Notes: generated by a model not told the origin, from the sequence alone. Positions 19,490 through 28,091 are shown, counted from the first letter of the stretch. The stretch: DNA of 64,000 bases from JBDTSW01 sp963758845 (GCA_963758845.1 CAVWWX010000001.1:1-64000), one strand, 5' to 3'. Made by a program: numbers and translations.

Positions 19490-20248
19490 CTACGACCGAG
19501 ACGAGACGCTGATCCTCATCGGCTGGTGCTGACCAAGCCCAGACTCGACTAGCTGGGCGTCCTCTGCTGCCTCGATCCGGCGTACTTGCTCGTCAGTCAG
19601 TACGTCGCAGATCCAGTCCCAGTGCAGAGCGACGGCGTCGCCCGGAGACAGCCCTTCGAGCAGCGACGAGCCTCCCACCGACCAGGTGGCCCATTCCTCC
19701 CGTTGGTCCGAGCGGAAGAAACGGCCGTCCCACGCCAACTCCCGTGACTCCACTAGGGCCTGCTCGCCCCGGACCTCCTGGACGCGGCCGGTCCGGATCC
19801 GGCATCGATCCAGGATCTGGGCCACGATCTGGTTTTTGGGAAGCTCATGCCCAGGTGCGAGTCGCTCCGCCCAGGGGTAGACCTCGAACACCTGGAAGCT
19901 GTGATGGGGACGGGCCCGCGCGGAGGCCTCGCGCCAGGTCCCGCCGATCTGGCCGCGGAACAGCTCGGAGAGACGCGCCACGAGTCGTGCCGGGTCCACG
20001 CGGTCGAGAAGGTCGTTCCCGACCCAGTACGCCTCGACCGCGCGCTCGTCCAGCGGGTCGCTGACCCCTGAGCACTCCGCGATCACCTGGAGGTACGCCC
20101 ACGCACCCTCGAACAGGCGTGCCCGCCGCCCGATCTCTTCGGTCGCGTCCGGCGACAGCATCACCTCGGCACCTGCGGGGCCGCAGTAGCCCAGCGCGTT
20201 GGGGGGGTAGGCGTAGCGCGCGAACAGCAGGGCGCCGCGCTCACTCAA
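19490..20248 (-). CDS. DUF6390-like protein of the hydrogenase-maturation operon
   Basis: An intact frame of about 250 residues. The N-terminus GALLFARYAYPPNALGYCGP (F-A-R-Y-A-x-x-P-N-x-L-G-Y-C-G-P) and YLQVIAECSGVSDPLD are strongly patterned and match, from memory, actinobacterial DUF6390 proteins. Later segments: VEAYWVGNDLLDRV, HHSFQVFEVYPWAERL and VALHWDWICDVL. No signal peptide or membrane span. A TTG at 20248 preceded by GAGGG is the best start; the frame stays open farther upstream into the XRE gene. It is the last gene of the hypD-hypE-isomerase-XRE-DUF6390 series, so a role linked to NiFe hydrogenase is suggested by context only. Confidence 0.68.
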   Translation of the reverse strand: MSERGALLFARYAYPPNALGYCGPAGAEVMLSPDATEEIGRRARLFEGAWAYLQVIAECSGVSDPLDERAVEAYWVGNDLLDRVDPARLVARLSELFRGQIGGTWREASARARPHHSFQVFEVYPWAERLAPGHELPKNQIVAQILDRCRIRTGRVQEVRGEQALVESRELAWDGRFFRSDQREEWATWSVGGSSLLEGLSPGDAVALHWDWICDVLTDEQVRRIEAAEDAQLVESGLGQHQPMRISVSSRS

Positions 20249-20282
20249 GACCCTCGCCCAACCCTCGCACCTATGGCCGCCA

Positions 20283-20699
20283 TCAAGCCCGGGTCTTCCT
20301 GGGCAGCTCAAGCGGACCGAGGATCCACGGCCGCTCGGACGGTGCTCCGGTATCGCTGCGCTGCACCGGCCGAGAGGCGGCTTCCCGTCTCGTGGGGGCC
20401 GGGTCATCGGGCTCCCAGCGGGCCGGGCTGTCGGTGAGCCCCACGAGGTAGGTGATGGTGCATTCAAGCGCGCTGGCGATCTCGGGAAGCTTGGCCAGAT
20501 GGAGGCCGGCCCCGTGCTCCAGGCTGGACACGGTCTTGTTGCTGGTGTTCACCCCGAGGCTCTGCAGCCGGAGCACCACGTCCATCTGCGTAAGCCCCAG
20601 CTCCCGACGCCGCCTACGAAGGCGCTCGCTCACCACCAGATGCCGTCGCTCGCTCCACTCGTCGTGGGAAGCCAGCTCCCGTGGCGATTCAGGGGGCAT
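20283..20699 (-). CDS. XRE-family helix-turn-helix regulator
   Basis: An intact 138-residue DNA-binding protein. The HTH domain is at residues about 25-85: VSERLRRRRRELGLTQMDVV, LRLQSLGVNTSNKTVSSLEH and LPEIASALECTITYLVGLTD, a typical Cro/CI-like five-helix pattern with recognition helix around TSNKTVSSLE. The C-terminal 50 residues are Pro/Arg-rich and probably disordered. The start overlaps the end of the upstream isomerase-like gene by 11 bases, so the two are translationally coupled. It may autoregulate or control the hyp operon; targets unknown. Confidence 0.82.
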   Translation of the reverse strand: MPPESPRELASHDEWSERRHLVVSERLRRRRRELGLTQMDVVLRLQSLGVNTSNKTVSSLEHGAGLHLAKLPEIASALECTITYLVGLTDSPARWEPDDPAPTRREAASRPVQRSDTGAPSERPWILGPLELPRKTRA

Positions 20700-20997
20700 G
20701 GTCCACTCCTGTGATTTCTGCCCCCGTCATGTCTGCGCCCGTCATGTCTGCCAGCGGATGGACGGTGTACTGGGAGAAGTTGAAGACCGGCGCCATCGCG
20801 AGGAGCCGCTCGAACTCCTCGTGTGAGTCGACGTCGTAGATCCAGGCACCCCCATGGGCTCCCACGATGTGGTAGCGCAGCAGCACCTTCCGCTGCTCCT
20901 CCAGGCGGGTGCCGTACTCCGGCATTCGCGCGATGGCGCGCACCATCGCGTCGGAAAGCAGCGACTGCTCAAGGCTCCAGATGACGAGGAACTTCAT
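20689..20997 (-). CDS. Muconolactone isomerase-like small protein
   Basis: An intact 102-residue protein starting MKFLVIWSLEQSLLSDAMVR and including MPEYGTRLEEQRKVLLRYHI, VGAHGGAWIYDVDSHEEFER and FNFSQYTVHPLADM. The M-K-F-L-V dimeric alpha/beta-barrel start and the G-G-A-W-I-Y-D-V-x-S-x-E-E L-x-R-L-L pattern match the muconolactone delta-isomerase-like (ferredoxin-fold) family. ATG 20997 is 4 bases from the hypE stop. The C-terminus carries a short tandem duplication, ADMTGADMTG, encoded by repeated 15-base units; see findings. An enzymatic role is unproven; in this context it may be a hydrogenase accessory protein. Confidence 0.7.
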   Translation of the reverse strand: MKFLVIWSLEQSLLSDAMVRAIARMPEYGTRLEEQRKVLLRYHIVGAHGGAWIYDVDSHEEFERLLAMAPVFNFSQYTVHPLADMTGADMTGAEITGVDHAP

Positions 20998-21001
20998 GTC
21001 G

Positions 21002-22085
21002 TCAGCAGATCCGCGGCAGCTGCTCGCCGATGGGCAGGTCGACGATCCTCGAGGCACCGAAGCCCGTCGTGGTGGACACCATGCCGGGATGCTTCTCCAC
21101 GCACTCCCCGATCACGCAGGCGCCGGCTCCCGCCGGGTGGGACTGCATCGCCTCGAGCACCTCGTCGGCGTCCTCAGGGGCAAGGAACGCGACCAACTTC
21201 CCCTCGTTGGCGACCTGAAGGGGATCCAGACCCAGGAAGGAGCAGGCGTTCGCCACGACGTCCGGGATGGGCAGCTGGCGCTCTACCAGCGCCACACCGA
21301 CCTTCGATGCCCTCGCGATCTCGTTGAGAGAGCTGGCCAGGCCACCCCGAGTCGGGTCGCGCAGCACGTGGATGTCCTTGCCGACCCCGAGCATCTGCTC
21401 GACCAGCCCATTCAATGGCTGGCAGTCGCTTTCGACCTCCGTGCCGAACTGCAGGCCCTCCCGCACACTCATGATCGCGATGCCGTGCACGCCGATGTCA
21501 CCGCTGACAAGGACGACGTCGCCCGGCCGCGCGCGGTCGGGGCGGATCTCCACTCCGTCCGGTACGACGCCGACACCAGCCGTGTTGATGTAAACCCCGT
21601 CACCGTGCCGGACTCCACCACTTTGGTGTCACCAGTCACGATGCGCACTCCCGCTCGCACCGCCGCCTCGCCTAGTCGCTTGGAGATCGCGCCGACCACG
21701 GTGATGTCCGTCCCCTCCTCGAGGATGAACGCCGTCGAGAGGAAGAGCGGACTCGCACCACTCATCGCCAGGTCGTTGACGGTCCCGTTCACCGCGAGGT
21801 CGCCAATGCTGCCGCCCGGGAAGAACAGTGGGCGCACCACGAACGAGTCGGTCGAGAACGCAAGCCGACCGCCCGCGAAGGGCATGACTGCGGAGTCACC
21901 GAGCTGTTCGAGGGCCGCGTCGGCGAAGCTGGCAGAAACACGTGGTCGACCAGCTCCGCCGACATCGCCCCTCCGCCCCCGTGTCCCATCTGCACGGTCG
22001 GGCTGTCCCGCAGCGGAAGCGGGCAGGTCCAGCCCTCGAAGTTCGGCGCTTCCTCGTAAGGAGGCAGCGTCAGTGGCTCAGCCAA
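21002..22085 (-). CDS. hypE: Hydrogenase expression/formation protein HypE, frame-broken
   Basis: HypE makes the cyanide ligand of the NiFe hydrogenase active site by ATP-dependent dehydration of a carbamoyl group carried on its C-terminal Cys. That Cys is present: the protein ends GEQLPRIC, the invariant P-R-I-C tail. Earlier motifs: VQMGHGGGGAMSAELV (the G-H-G-x-G-G ATP motif), STDSFVVRPLFFPGGSIGDL, AVNGTVNDLAMSGASP, RIVTGDTKVVE, VLVSGDIGVHGIAIMSVREG and RDPTRGGLASSLNEIA (AIRS/PurM fold). A TTG at 22085 with GGAGGTGA six bases upstream is the start, overlapping the end of hypD. Two indels, near 21600 and 21935. Confidence 0.93.
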
Positions 22086-23185
22086 CGGAAGTCACCTCCG
22101 CCTTTCGCTCGGCCCCCGCCGGCTGCTCGGTCGTCTGCATCCTTCGGTAGAGGTAGTACGCCGCACAGGCGCCCTCACTGGAGACCATGGTTGCGCCGAG
22201 CGGCTTGCGCGGGGTGCACTGCGTGCCGAAGGCCGAGCACTCGTGGGGTTTGATCAGGCCCTGCAGGACCTCGCCGCTGCGGCAGATCGACGACTCCTCG
22301 CTGTGCATGGCAGTCACCGGGAAGCGGTGTTCGGCGTCGAAGTCCGGTAGCGGCGCGGAGCCGCCACCGCTCTGCGGGATGGTGCCGATGCCGCGCCAGG
22401 TCCGGTCCGTCACTTCGAATACGTCGCGCGAGCATATCCTGCGCCGCCGGGTTGCCCTCGGACGTGACGACGCGTTCGTAAGCGTTTTCGACCTCGTGCC
22501 GGCCGCTCTCGAGCTGGCCGACCGAGCGGCGGATGCCTTCGAGGATGTCGAGCGGTTCGAATCCGGTCACGACGATCGGCACACGGAACTCCTCCGCGAG
22601 CGGCTGGGTATTCGTCGATGCCCATCACCGTGCAAACGTGCCCGGCCGCGAGGAACGCCTGCACGCGGTTCGCGGGGCTGGCAGGATCGCCGTCAATCGC
22701 GGGCGGAACGCGGACGTGTGCAGACCAGCAGCGAGAAGTTCCTCACGCCGAGCCGCTTCGCCTGCGTGAACGGCCATCGCGGTCGCCGGCGCGGTCGTTT
22801 CGAAGCCGATGCCGAAGAACACCACCTCGCGGTCCGGGTTGCTCGCGCGCGAGCTTCACCGCGTCGAGCGGCGAGTAGACGATGCGAACGTCGCCGCCTT
22901 CGCCCCTGACGCGGAGCAAATCCGCGTTGCTGCCCGGCACGCGCAGCATGTCGCCGAACGAGCAGAAGATCACCTCGGGCCGGGCAGCGATGGCGAGTGC
23001 GTGGTCGATCATCTCGAGCGGCGTCACGCAGACCGGGCAACCCGGCCCGTGGAACGAGTTCGACTTCGCGCGGCAGCAGTTGGTCAATCCCGTGGCGGAC
23101 GATCGAGTGCGTCTGCCCGCCGCACACCTCCATCATCACCCAGGGTTGCTTGGCCGTCGCGTGGATGTCTTCGACTCGGCGCTTG
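22078..23185 (-). CDS. hypD: Hydrogenase formation protein HypD, 5' end missing and frame-broken
   Basis: HypD is the iron-sulfur scaffold on which Fe(CN)2CO is built with HypC. Diagnostic motifs: WVMMEVCGGQTHSIVRHGID (C-G-G-Q-T-H), VHGPGCPVCVTPLEMIDHAL (G-P-G-C-P-V-C), FFGIGFETTAPATA and a C-terminal Cys-rich part with KPHECSAFGTQCTPRKPLGA (C-x-x-F-G-x-x-C-x-P). It ends VTSVG with TGA at 22078, overlapping hypE. Before RRVEDIHATAKQPW, the first 10-20 residues including any start codon are absent; the sequence changes there to an O-antigen ligase. At least four indels (near 22430, 22610, 22720 and 22845). Confidence 0.92.
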
Positions 23186-23190
23186 GCGCC
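23178..23190. other. Probable chimeric junction
   Basis: At about 23178-23190 a truncated hypD (5' end lost) meets a truncated O-antigen ligase-like gene (3' end lost), both on the minus strand. There is no intergenic sequence, promoter or repeat between them. Gene content also changes here, from accessory actinobacterial genes to the ribosomal superoperon region. Confidence 0.75.
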
Positions 23191-24750
23191 AGGATCGCGG
23201 CCGCGAGGAGCAGGAAGACGACCGGGAGGACGGCGAGCTCCCAGGCCCAGTCGATGCCGGCCGCCACCGCGAACGCGGTGCAGGCGGCCGCGGCGGCCGC
23301 CAGCAGGCCGCGCTCGGTCGACCCCGGGGCGACAGCCCGTGCCACCCCCGTGCCGAGGACGATGAGCACCGCCGATCAGGACGAGGCCGAGGATGCCGAG
23401 CTCGCCCAGCGTCTCGAAGTAGAGGGAGTGGGCGTCGCGGACGAAGCCGGGCAGGTGCCCTCGCGGGCCCACCAGAACTCGAAGGTGCCGGGGCCGATGC
23501 CCACCAGCGGGTCGGTCGCGTTGGCGTCGACCGCCGACTGCCAGTACTGGTAGCGCCCGTTGCCGCTGGCGCTCTCGAAGCGCTCGGCCGACGTGTTGCT
23601 CTCGGGGCCGATCGGCTGCTTGAACTCCTCCCAGCGGTCGGAGATCGCGCCGGGCGCGCCGGCCGCCAGCGGCGATCGCGATCGCGGCCACGGCGGCGAC
23701 CGCCGCCGAGGCGCCCGCGGCGCGGCGGGAGACGTCGAATCGCCGGGGCCGAGCTCGTGCCGGCGCGGCGAGCGCGATCGCCGCCTGGACAAGGCCGACG
23801 CCGGCGCAGACGACGAGCGCCATCGCGAGCATCTCGTCGCCCTGGCGACTGCGCGGCCGCGGTGCCGAGGCCGTCCTCGAGCGCGTCGCGCTGGGTCGCC
23901 GCGACGATCAGGACGCGCCGCCCGCCGCCGGCGAGCGCCAGGCTGGCGAGCAGCGGCGAGCCGGCGGGGGTAGAGGGCCAGGAGCACGGCCAGGGCGACC
24001 GCGATCTCGAGGGCGCCGCCGCGCGAGAGGGTGTAGAAGGCGGCCAGCGCGACGGCCGGGACGGCGGCGGCCGCCAGCGGCCTGGGCCGCGATCGTGCGC
24101 GGCGGTCGTCGCCATGCCAAGCAGCAGCGGCATGCCGATCGCCGCCAGGGCCGCGACCCCGTTCCAGTAGTTCGAGCGGGTAGCTGAGGCGGCTCGCGGT
24201 GGAGGGCACGAGCCTCGGCGGTCTCGTTCGCCGGGAACCAGCTCGGATGCAGGCGGGAGAGGAGCGCCAGGATCCCGACGAACGGCGGTCGCCGCGGCCG
24301 ACGCGCCGACACGGTGCGGCGCAGGCCCTCGCGGCCCTGCGACGAGGAGCGCCAGCGCGAAGACCCCGAGGTAGGCGGCCACGCGTCCGAGCTCGGCGAC
24401 GCTGCGCTCGCTGGACTCCGACCACGAGATGCCGAGCGCGGTCCAGACCGCGAAGGCGCCGCAGCAGGCCGAGGCCGACCCAGCGCGGCGCGCGCCGACG
24501 CGGGCGCGCGGGAGCAGCGCCGACGGCGGCGCCGCAGGAGCACGACCCACCAGACCGCGATCCCGACCTCGCTGCGGATGACGAGGTCGTAGCCGCCGCC
24601 CTTCAGGCCCAGGTAGATGACCAGCAGGAACGGCAGGGCGTAGCCGGCGAACAGCGGGCCGATGGCGGCGAGGGTCGCAGTGAGGCCCCGGTTGGGGCGG
24701 GTCCGCGCGCCCGCGCCGCCAGCGCGTGAGGTTTCGGCTGCGACCGGCAT
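23185..24750 (-). CDS. O-antigen ligase-like (Wzy/WaaL) membrane protein, 3' end missing and frame-broken
   Basis: Polytopic membrane protein of the O-antigen polymerase/ligase superfamily. ATG 24750 starts MPVAAETSRAGGAGARTRPN, followed by helices such as GPLFAGYALPFLLVIYLGLK and GIAVWWVVLL. Family motifs include FYTLSRGGALEI (S-R-G/S-x), WKQAxxxxxxxPLxGxGPG-like segment as DATDPLVGIGPGTFEFWW, and HSLYFETLGELGILGLVL (A-H-N/S-x-Y-L-x-x-x-x-E-x-G-x-x-G). It adds or polymerises surface glycans in the inner membrane. Numerous indels; the last readable part is LLLAAAILAPS, where the sequence joins hypD. Such proteins often continue with a TPR domain, which would be lost here. Confidence 0.78.
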
Positions 24751-24844
24751 CTGACCAGGTAATACGCGGGTTCGCGCGGGATCCTGACGAAGGTGCCGCC
24801 AGATCAGGTGTCAGCCTCGCCCCGTCGCCCCCGTATGGCTAGAC

Positions 24845-25336
24845 ATGCGAAGGATTCTTGTCATCACAGCGGCCCTGGCCCTCCTCGTCCTGCCCGCGAC
24901 GGCGCAGGCTCAGCAAGGTGGGGGGTCGGCTGCCGACGAATACACGGAAGACGTCCCAGGCGCGGGCGGCAACCAGCCCAGCAGCGACGACGACTCCGGC
25001 GCGGCCGCCGGCCCGAGCTCGGGCGGCGGTCTGCCTCCCAGCGTCGTGAACGACCTCGAGGCGCAGGGCGCCGATGGCGCCGGCGCAGCCAAGCTGGCGC
25101 AGAGCACCGGCCCTGATAAGGGCAAGGGCGACGCCAAGGATGCCGCGGCTTCGACGAACCCCGGCGACTCGGGCGGCGGCGTCGGCGAGGTGCTGAACCA
25201 GCTTGCGGGCGGCGACGGCGAGTCCGACGGCGGCATGGGCGTCGCCCTGCCGATCATCCTCGGCGTCTCGTTGCTCGCAGCGGTGACCCTCCTGCTTCTG
25301 CGCAGGCGCGGCACCGGGCCTGGCGAACCCGCGTGA
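24845..25336 (+). CDS. Exported low-complexity protein with C-terminal membrane anchor
   Basis: An intact 163-residue protein. A signal peptide (MRRILVITAALALLVLPATA, cleavage after A-Q-A) is followed by a Gly/Ala/Ser/Asp-rich disordered region (residues 25-125) and a C-terminal transmembrane helix, GVALPIILGVSLLAAVTLLL, with basic residues LRRRGTGPGEPA after it. This layout (signal, acidic linker, membrane anchor, basic tail) resembles a cell-surface stalk or wall-anchored protein, without an LPxTG motif. A TATGGCT element just before the ATG suggests a leaderless or near-leaderless transcript. It overlaps the next gene (GTGA). Function unknown; I see no homologue. Confidence 0.7.
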   Translation: MRRILVITAALALLVLPATAQAQQGGGSAADEYTEDVPGAGGNQPSSDDDSGAAAGPSSGGGLPPSVVNDLEAQGADGAGAAKLAQSTGPDKGKGDAKDAAASTNPGDSGGGVGEVLNQLAGGDGESDGGMGVALPIILGVSLLAAVTLLLLRRRGTGPGEPA

Positions 25337-26750
25337 GCGACGCCCGCTTCGCGGGCTCCCGCGGACTTTCAAACGCCCTGGCGCCGCGCGCCCTGATGGC
25401 GCGCGCGGCGCTCTTGGCGCTGCCGATCGTCGCCGGGCTCGCGAGCTCGGCATCGGCGGCTCCCGCGCCGCTCGACACCGGGTTCTCGGACAGCCTCTAT
25501 CAGGCGGACCCGGTCACCCGCGGCAAGTGGCTGGACGAGACCGTGAACGCCCGGTCGGAGGTGGTCCGGGTCAACGTGCGCTGGCGGGACATCACCTCGG
25601 GGCAGCCCGTCCGACCCGCGCAACCCGGCCGATGCGGCTTACAGCTTCGGCGCCATCGACGGCGCGGTGGCCGACGCGCAGGCGCGCGGGCTCGAGGTCC
25701 TGCTGACCTTCTACTTCGCGCCCAACTACGCGGAGGGCGAGAACAAACCGGGGAACGCGCCTGCGGGAACGTGGAAGCCCAAGCCCGGCGCCGTCGAGGA
25801 CTTCGCCTTCGCCCTGGCTTCCCGTTACCCCACCGTCGACTACATCCAGGCCTGGAACGAGCCCACGCTGGACGTCTATCTGACGCCGCAGTACCAGGGC
25901 AAGAAGGCGAAGAGCCCGGGCGTCTACAAGGACCTGCTGAACGCGGCCTACGAAGGGGTCAAGGACGCCGGCGACGCGCAGGTCGTGACCGCCGGCGCGG
26001 CCCCCTACGGCGAGCCGCCCGGCGGCGACCGGATGCGTCCGATCGCGTTCTGGCGCAAGGTCTTCTGCCTCAAGGGGCGCCAGCAGCTCGAGCCCGGCAA
26101 CTGCGGCGCCGAGCCGAAGCTGGACGTCTTCGCCCACCACCCGATCAACACCTCGGGCGGCCCGCACCGAAGCGCGCTCCATCCCGACGACGCCTCGACC
26201 CCCGACCTGAAGAACGTCGTGCGGGTGCTGCGCAAGGCCGAGCAGCACGAACAACGTCGACGGCGGCCACCATCCCGTGTGGGCGACCGAGCTGTGGTGG
26301 GAGAGCGATCCGCCCGACCGTTTCGAGGGCGTGCCGCTGAGCCAAGCACGCCCGCTGGCTCGCAGGAGGCGCTCTACCTGCTCTGGAAGCAGGGGGCGCG
26401 GGTCGTGATCAACCTCCAGATCCGCGACGCGCAGTTCGACAGCGACAACCCCTTCGGCGAGGACGTCACCGGCATCTTCCGTTTCTCGGGCCAGCGCAAG
26501 CCCGCTTTCGCCGCATGGCGGTTCCCGTTCGTCGCCCACGGCGGCAAGTCGGTGCGGGCCTGGGGCAAGGCGCCCGCGACAGGCGAGATGCTGATCGAGC
26601 GCAAGGCCAAGCGACGGGTGGGTCACCGAGAAGCGCGTCGACGTCGCGGCCGGGGAGGTCTTCAACCAGAAGCTCAGCGTGAAGGGGAAGCCCAAGCTAC
26701 GCGCCGAGGTGGCGGGCATCGAGAGCCTTCCCACCGGGGTGGGCAAGTGA
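25333..26750 (+). CDS. Secreted glycoside hydrolase-like TIM-barrel protein, frame-broken
   Basis: The GTG at 25333 overlaps the previous stop. An N-terminal signal-like helix (MARAALLALPIVAGLASSAS) precedes a domain with VVRVNVRWRDIT, GLEVLLTFYFAPNYAEG and, crucially, FALASRYPTVDYIQAWNEPT, where W-N-E-P carries the acid/base Glu of clan GH-A barrels. A later ATELWWESDPPDRF could supply the nucleophile Glu. The C-terminal part (PAFAAWRFPFVAHGGKSVRA onward) is probably a beta domain. About 470 residues. Indels near 25613, 26250, 26345 and 26615. Likely an exported polysaccharide-active enzyme; the glycan is unknown. Neighbouring exported proteins and a ligase suggest a cell-surface polysaccharide locus. 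Confidence 0.75.
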
Positions 26751-26841
26751 TTCGTGCCCAAAGTGGCTATCGCTGTCAGCAATCCCGGCGGGGCTGCGTA
26801 GTACAAGCGAAACCTCGATCCTCGAAAAGGGAGTTCCTCGG

Positions 26842-27226
26842 ATGAAGAAGTTCTTAGTACTGCTTGTTATCGCGTCGCTTTGCGTCGCGGGCGTCGCGGG
26901 GATGGCCGTCGCCAAGGGTAAGAAGGGGATCGGCAGCCGGGTCGACATCAACTACCAGCCCGGCACCTACAGCGACAGCTTCTTCGGCAAGGTGAGGTCC
27001 AAGAAGGACGCCTGCGAGAAGAACCGCACCGTGAAGGTCAAGCGCCAGGCCCAGGGCGACGACGTCACCGTCGGCTCCGACCAGACGGACAACGACGGTG
27101 ACTACTCGGTCAACCTCGGCGACTACGCCGAGAACGGCAAGTACTACGCCAAGGCCAAGAAGAAGCGAACTCAACGGGAAGAAGTTCTGCAAGGCCGCGG
27201 AGTCCGACAGGGTTACCGTCAACTAA
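26842..27226 (+). CDS. Small exported protein of unknown function, frame-broken near its end
   Basis: ATG 26842 follows a GGGAG ribosome site. A signal peptide (MKKFLVLLVIASLCVAGVAG, cleavage near A-V-A-K) precedes a basic beta-rich domain: SDSFFGKVRSKKDACEKNRT, VTVGSDQTDNDGDYSVNLGD and GKYYAKAKKK. An extra base near 27165 shifts the frame; after correction it ends LNGKKFCKAAESDRVTVN. The two Cys (in DACEK and KFCKA) could form a disulfide. The pattern (C-x-x-x-R-x-V-x-V then G-x-D-x-T-D-x-D-G-x-Y then a final C) looks like a small Ig- or carboxypeptidase-regulatory-like fold. Function unknown. Confidence 0.68.
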
Positions 27227-27246
27227 CGCGACGCGAACACCCCTTG

Positions 27247-27273
27247 GAGCGAGGCCCATCGTGGGCCTCGCTC
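27247..27273 (+). terminator. Strong hairpin terminator
   Basis: GAGCGAGGCCCA, loop TCG, TGGGCCTCGCTC: a perfect 12-bp stem directly downstream of the small exported protein and just ahead of the rpmG promoter. Only a weak T stretch follows, as is usual in high-GC genomes. Confidence 0.8.
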
Positions 27274-27286
27274 TCGTTGGGGGCGC

Positions 27287-27372
27287 TATATTCCTGATCA
27301 CCCTCGCGCATCTGCGCCGGGGTCTTTTTTCTGATTGGGGCCGTTTGCGGCCCCGGGAGCTGAGAAGGAACA
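27287..27372 (+). promoter_or_regulatory. rpmG operon promoter and structured leader
   Basis: TATATT (27287-27292, preceded by GC) is a good -10 element. The leader then has a GCGC-ATCT-GCGC hairpin (27306-27317) with a T-run TCTTTTTT (27323-27330), which looks like an attenuator. A second hairpin follows, GGGGCCG-TTTG-CGGCCCC (27337-27354), and AGAAGGAA is the ribosome site for rpmG. Similar promoter-hairpin leaders precede rplJ, rpoB, fusA and rpmJ. Confidence 0.55.
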
Positions 27373-27537
27373 GTGGCTCGCGGAGACGTCCGAATCGCCG
27401 TCACCCTCGCCTGTGAGGAGTGCAAGCGGCGTAACTACCAGTCGAACAAGTCGCGTCGGAACACGCCCGACCGCGTCGAGCTGCGCAAGTACTGCCGCTG
27501 GTGCGGCAAGCACACGGCGCACAAGGAGACGCGCTAG
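27373..27537 (+). CDS. rpmG: Ribosomal protein L33
   Basis: 54 residues from a GTG start with AGAAGGAA upstream. It has the four zinc cysteines of the C+ form: C-E-E-C in VTLACEECKRRNYQSNKSRR and C-R-W-C in KYCRWCGKHTAHKET. L33 sits near the E site of the large subunit. Presence of all cysteines marks the zinc-dependent, not the zinc-independent, paralogue. It is the first gene of the rpmG-secE-nusG-rplK-rplA series, 5 bases before secE. It is too short to be found by length alone, but the identity is clear. Confidence 0.95.
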   Translation: MARGDVRIAVTLACEECKRRNYQSNKSRRNTPDRVELRKYCRWCGKHTAHKETR

Positions 27538-27542
27538 CGCCG

Positions 27543-28091
27543 ATGGCGAAGTCGCGAGCACAGCGCAAGGCCGAGCGGCGAAAGCGCGAGGCGCGCCAGG
27601 CGGCGCAGGCGGGCCAGGCGCGGACCGAAGAGTCACGCGCCCAGCACGACACGCAGGTCCCCGAGTCGGCCGACGTCGTCGAGGCCGAGCTGGCCGAGCA
27701 GGGCGCCGACCTCGACGCCCTGAAGGAGCCCGAGGCCCCGGAGGCGCCCGCGCCCTCGCGCGCCGACGTCGGCAAGCCGGCGGACGAGGCCGAGCCGGCC
27801 GACGGTGCGATCACCCGGCGCGAGCGCAAGCGCGAGGAGCGCGAGCAGCGCCGGCGGGCGAAGGAGTCCGAGGAGCGCCGCAAGCCCAAGGACGAGCCGG
27901 TCGAGCGCCAGCGCGGGCGCGTCACCGGGTTCATCGCCTCGTGCTGGGCCGAGCTGAAGCGGGTCCAGTGGCCCGACCGCGACACGCTGATCCAGGCCTC
28001 AGCCATCACCCTGATCTTCATCGCCGTCGCCGCCGCCTACCTTGGCGTGCTGGACGCGATCTTCTCCGAACTGGTGCAGATCGTCCTCTGA
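27543..28091 (+). CDS. secE: Preprotein translocase subunit SecE with long charged N-terminus
   Basis: 182 residues. The conserved SecE core is at the C-terminus: FIASCWAELKRVQWPDRDTL (amphipathic helix with W-x-E-L-K-K/R-V-x-W-P) and one membrane span, AITLIFIAVAAAYLGVLDAI. The first 120 or so residues are a highly charged, Ala/Glu/Arg-rich extension (MAKSRAQRKAERRKREARQA and onward) that is longer than in most bacteria. SecE clamps SecY in the translocon. ATG 27543 follows rpmG closely; nusG follows 52 bases downstream, the usual secE-nusG order. Confidence 0.94.
   Translation: MAKSRAQRKAERRKREARQAAQAGQARTEESRAQHDTQVPESADVVEAELAEQGADLDALKEPEAPEAPAPSRADVGKPADEAEPADGAITRRERKREEREQRRRAKESEERRKPKDEPVERQRGRVTGFIASCWAELKRVQWPDRDTLIQASAITLIFIAVAAAYLGVLDAIFSELVQIVL

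Noticed and set aside
19206..19532. Plus-strand 72-codon frame (19314-19532) as a gene
   Set aside because: No ribosome site, no family resemblance, and it overlaps the end of the DUF6390-like gene; the interval is more likely the upstream region of the iron operon.
22693..23832. A genuine fusion protein of O-antigen ligase and HypD
   Set aside because: The two halves belong to unrelated compartments and pathways, the HypD start is missing and the ligase C-terminus is missing; a junction artefact is simpler.
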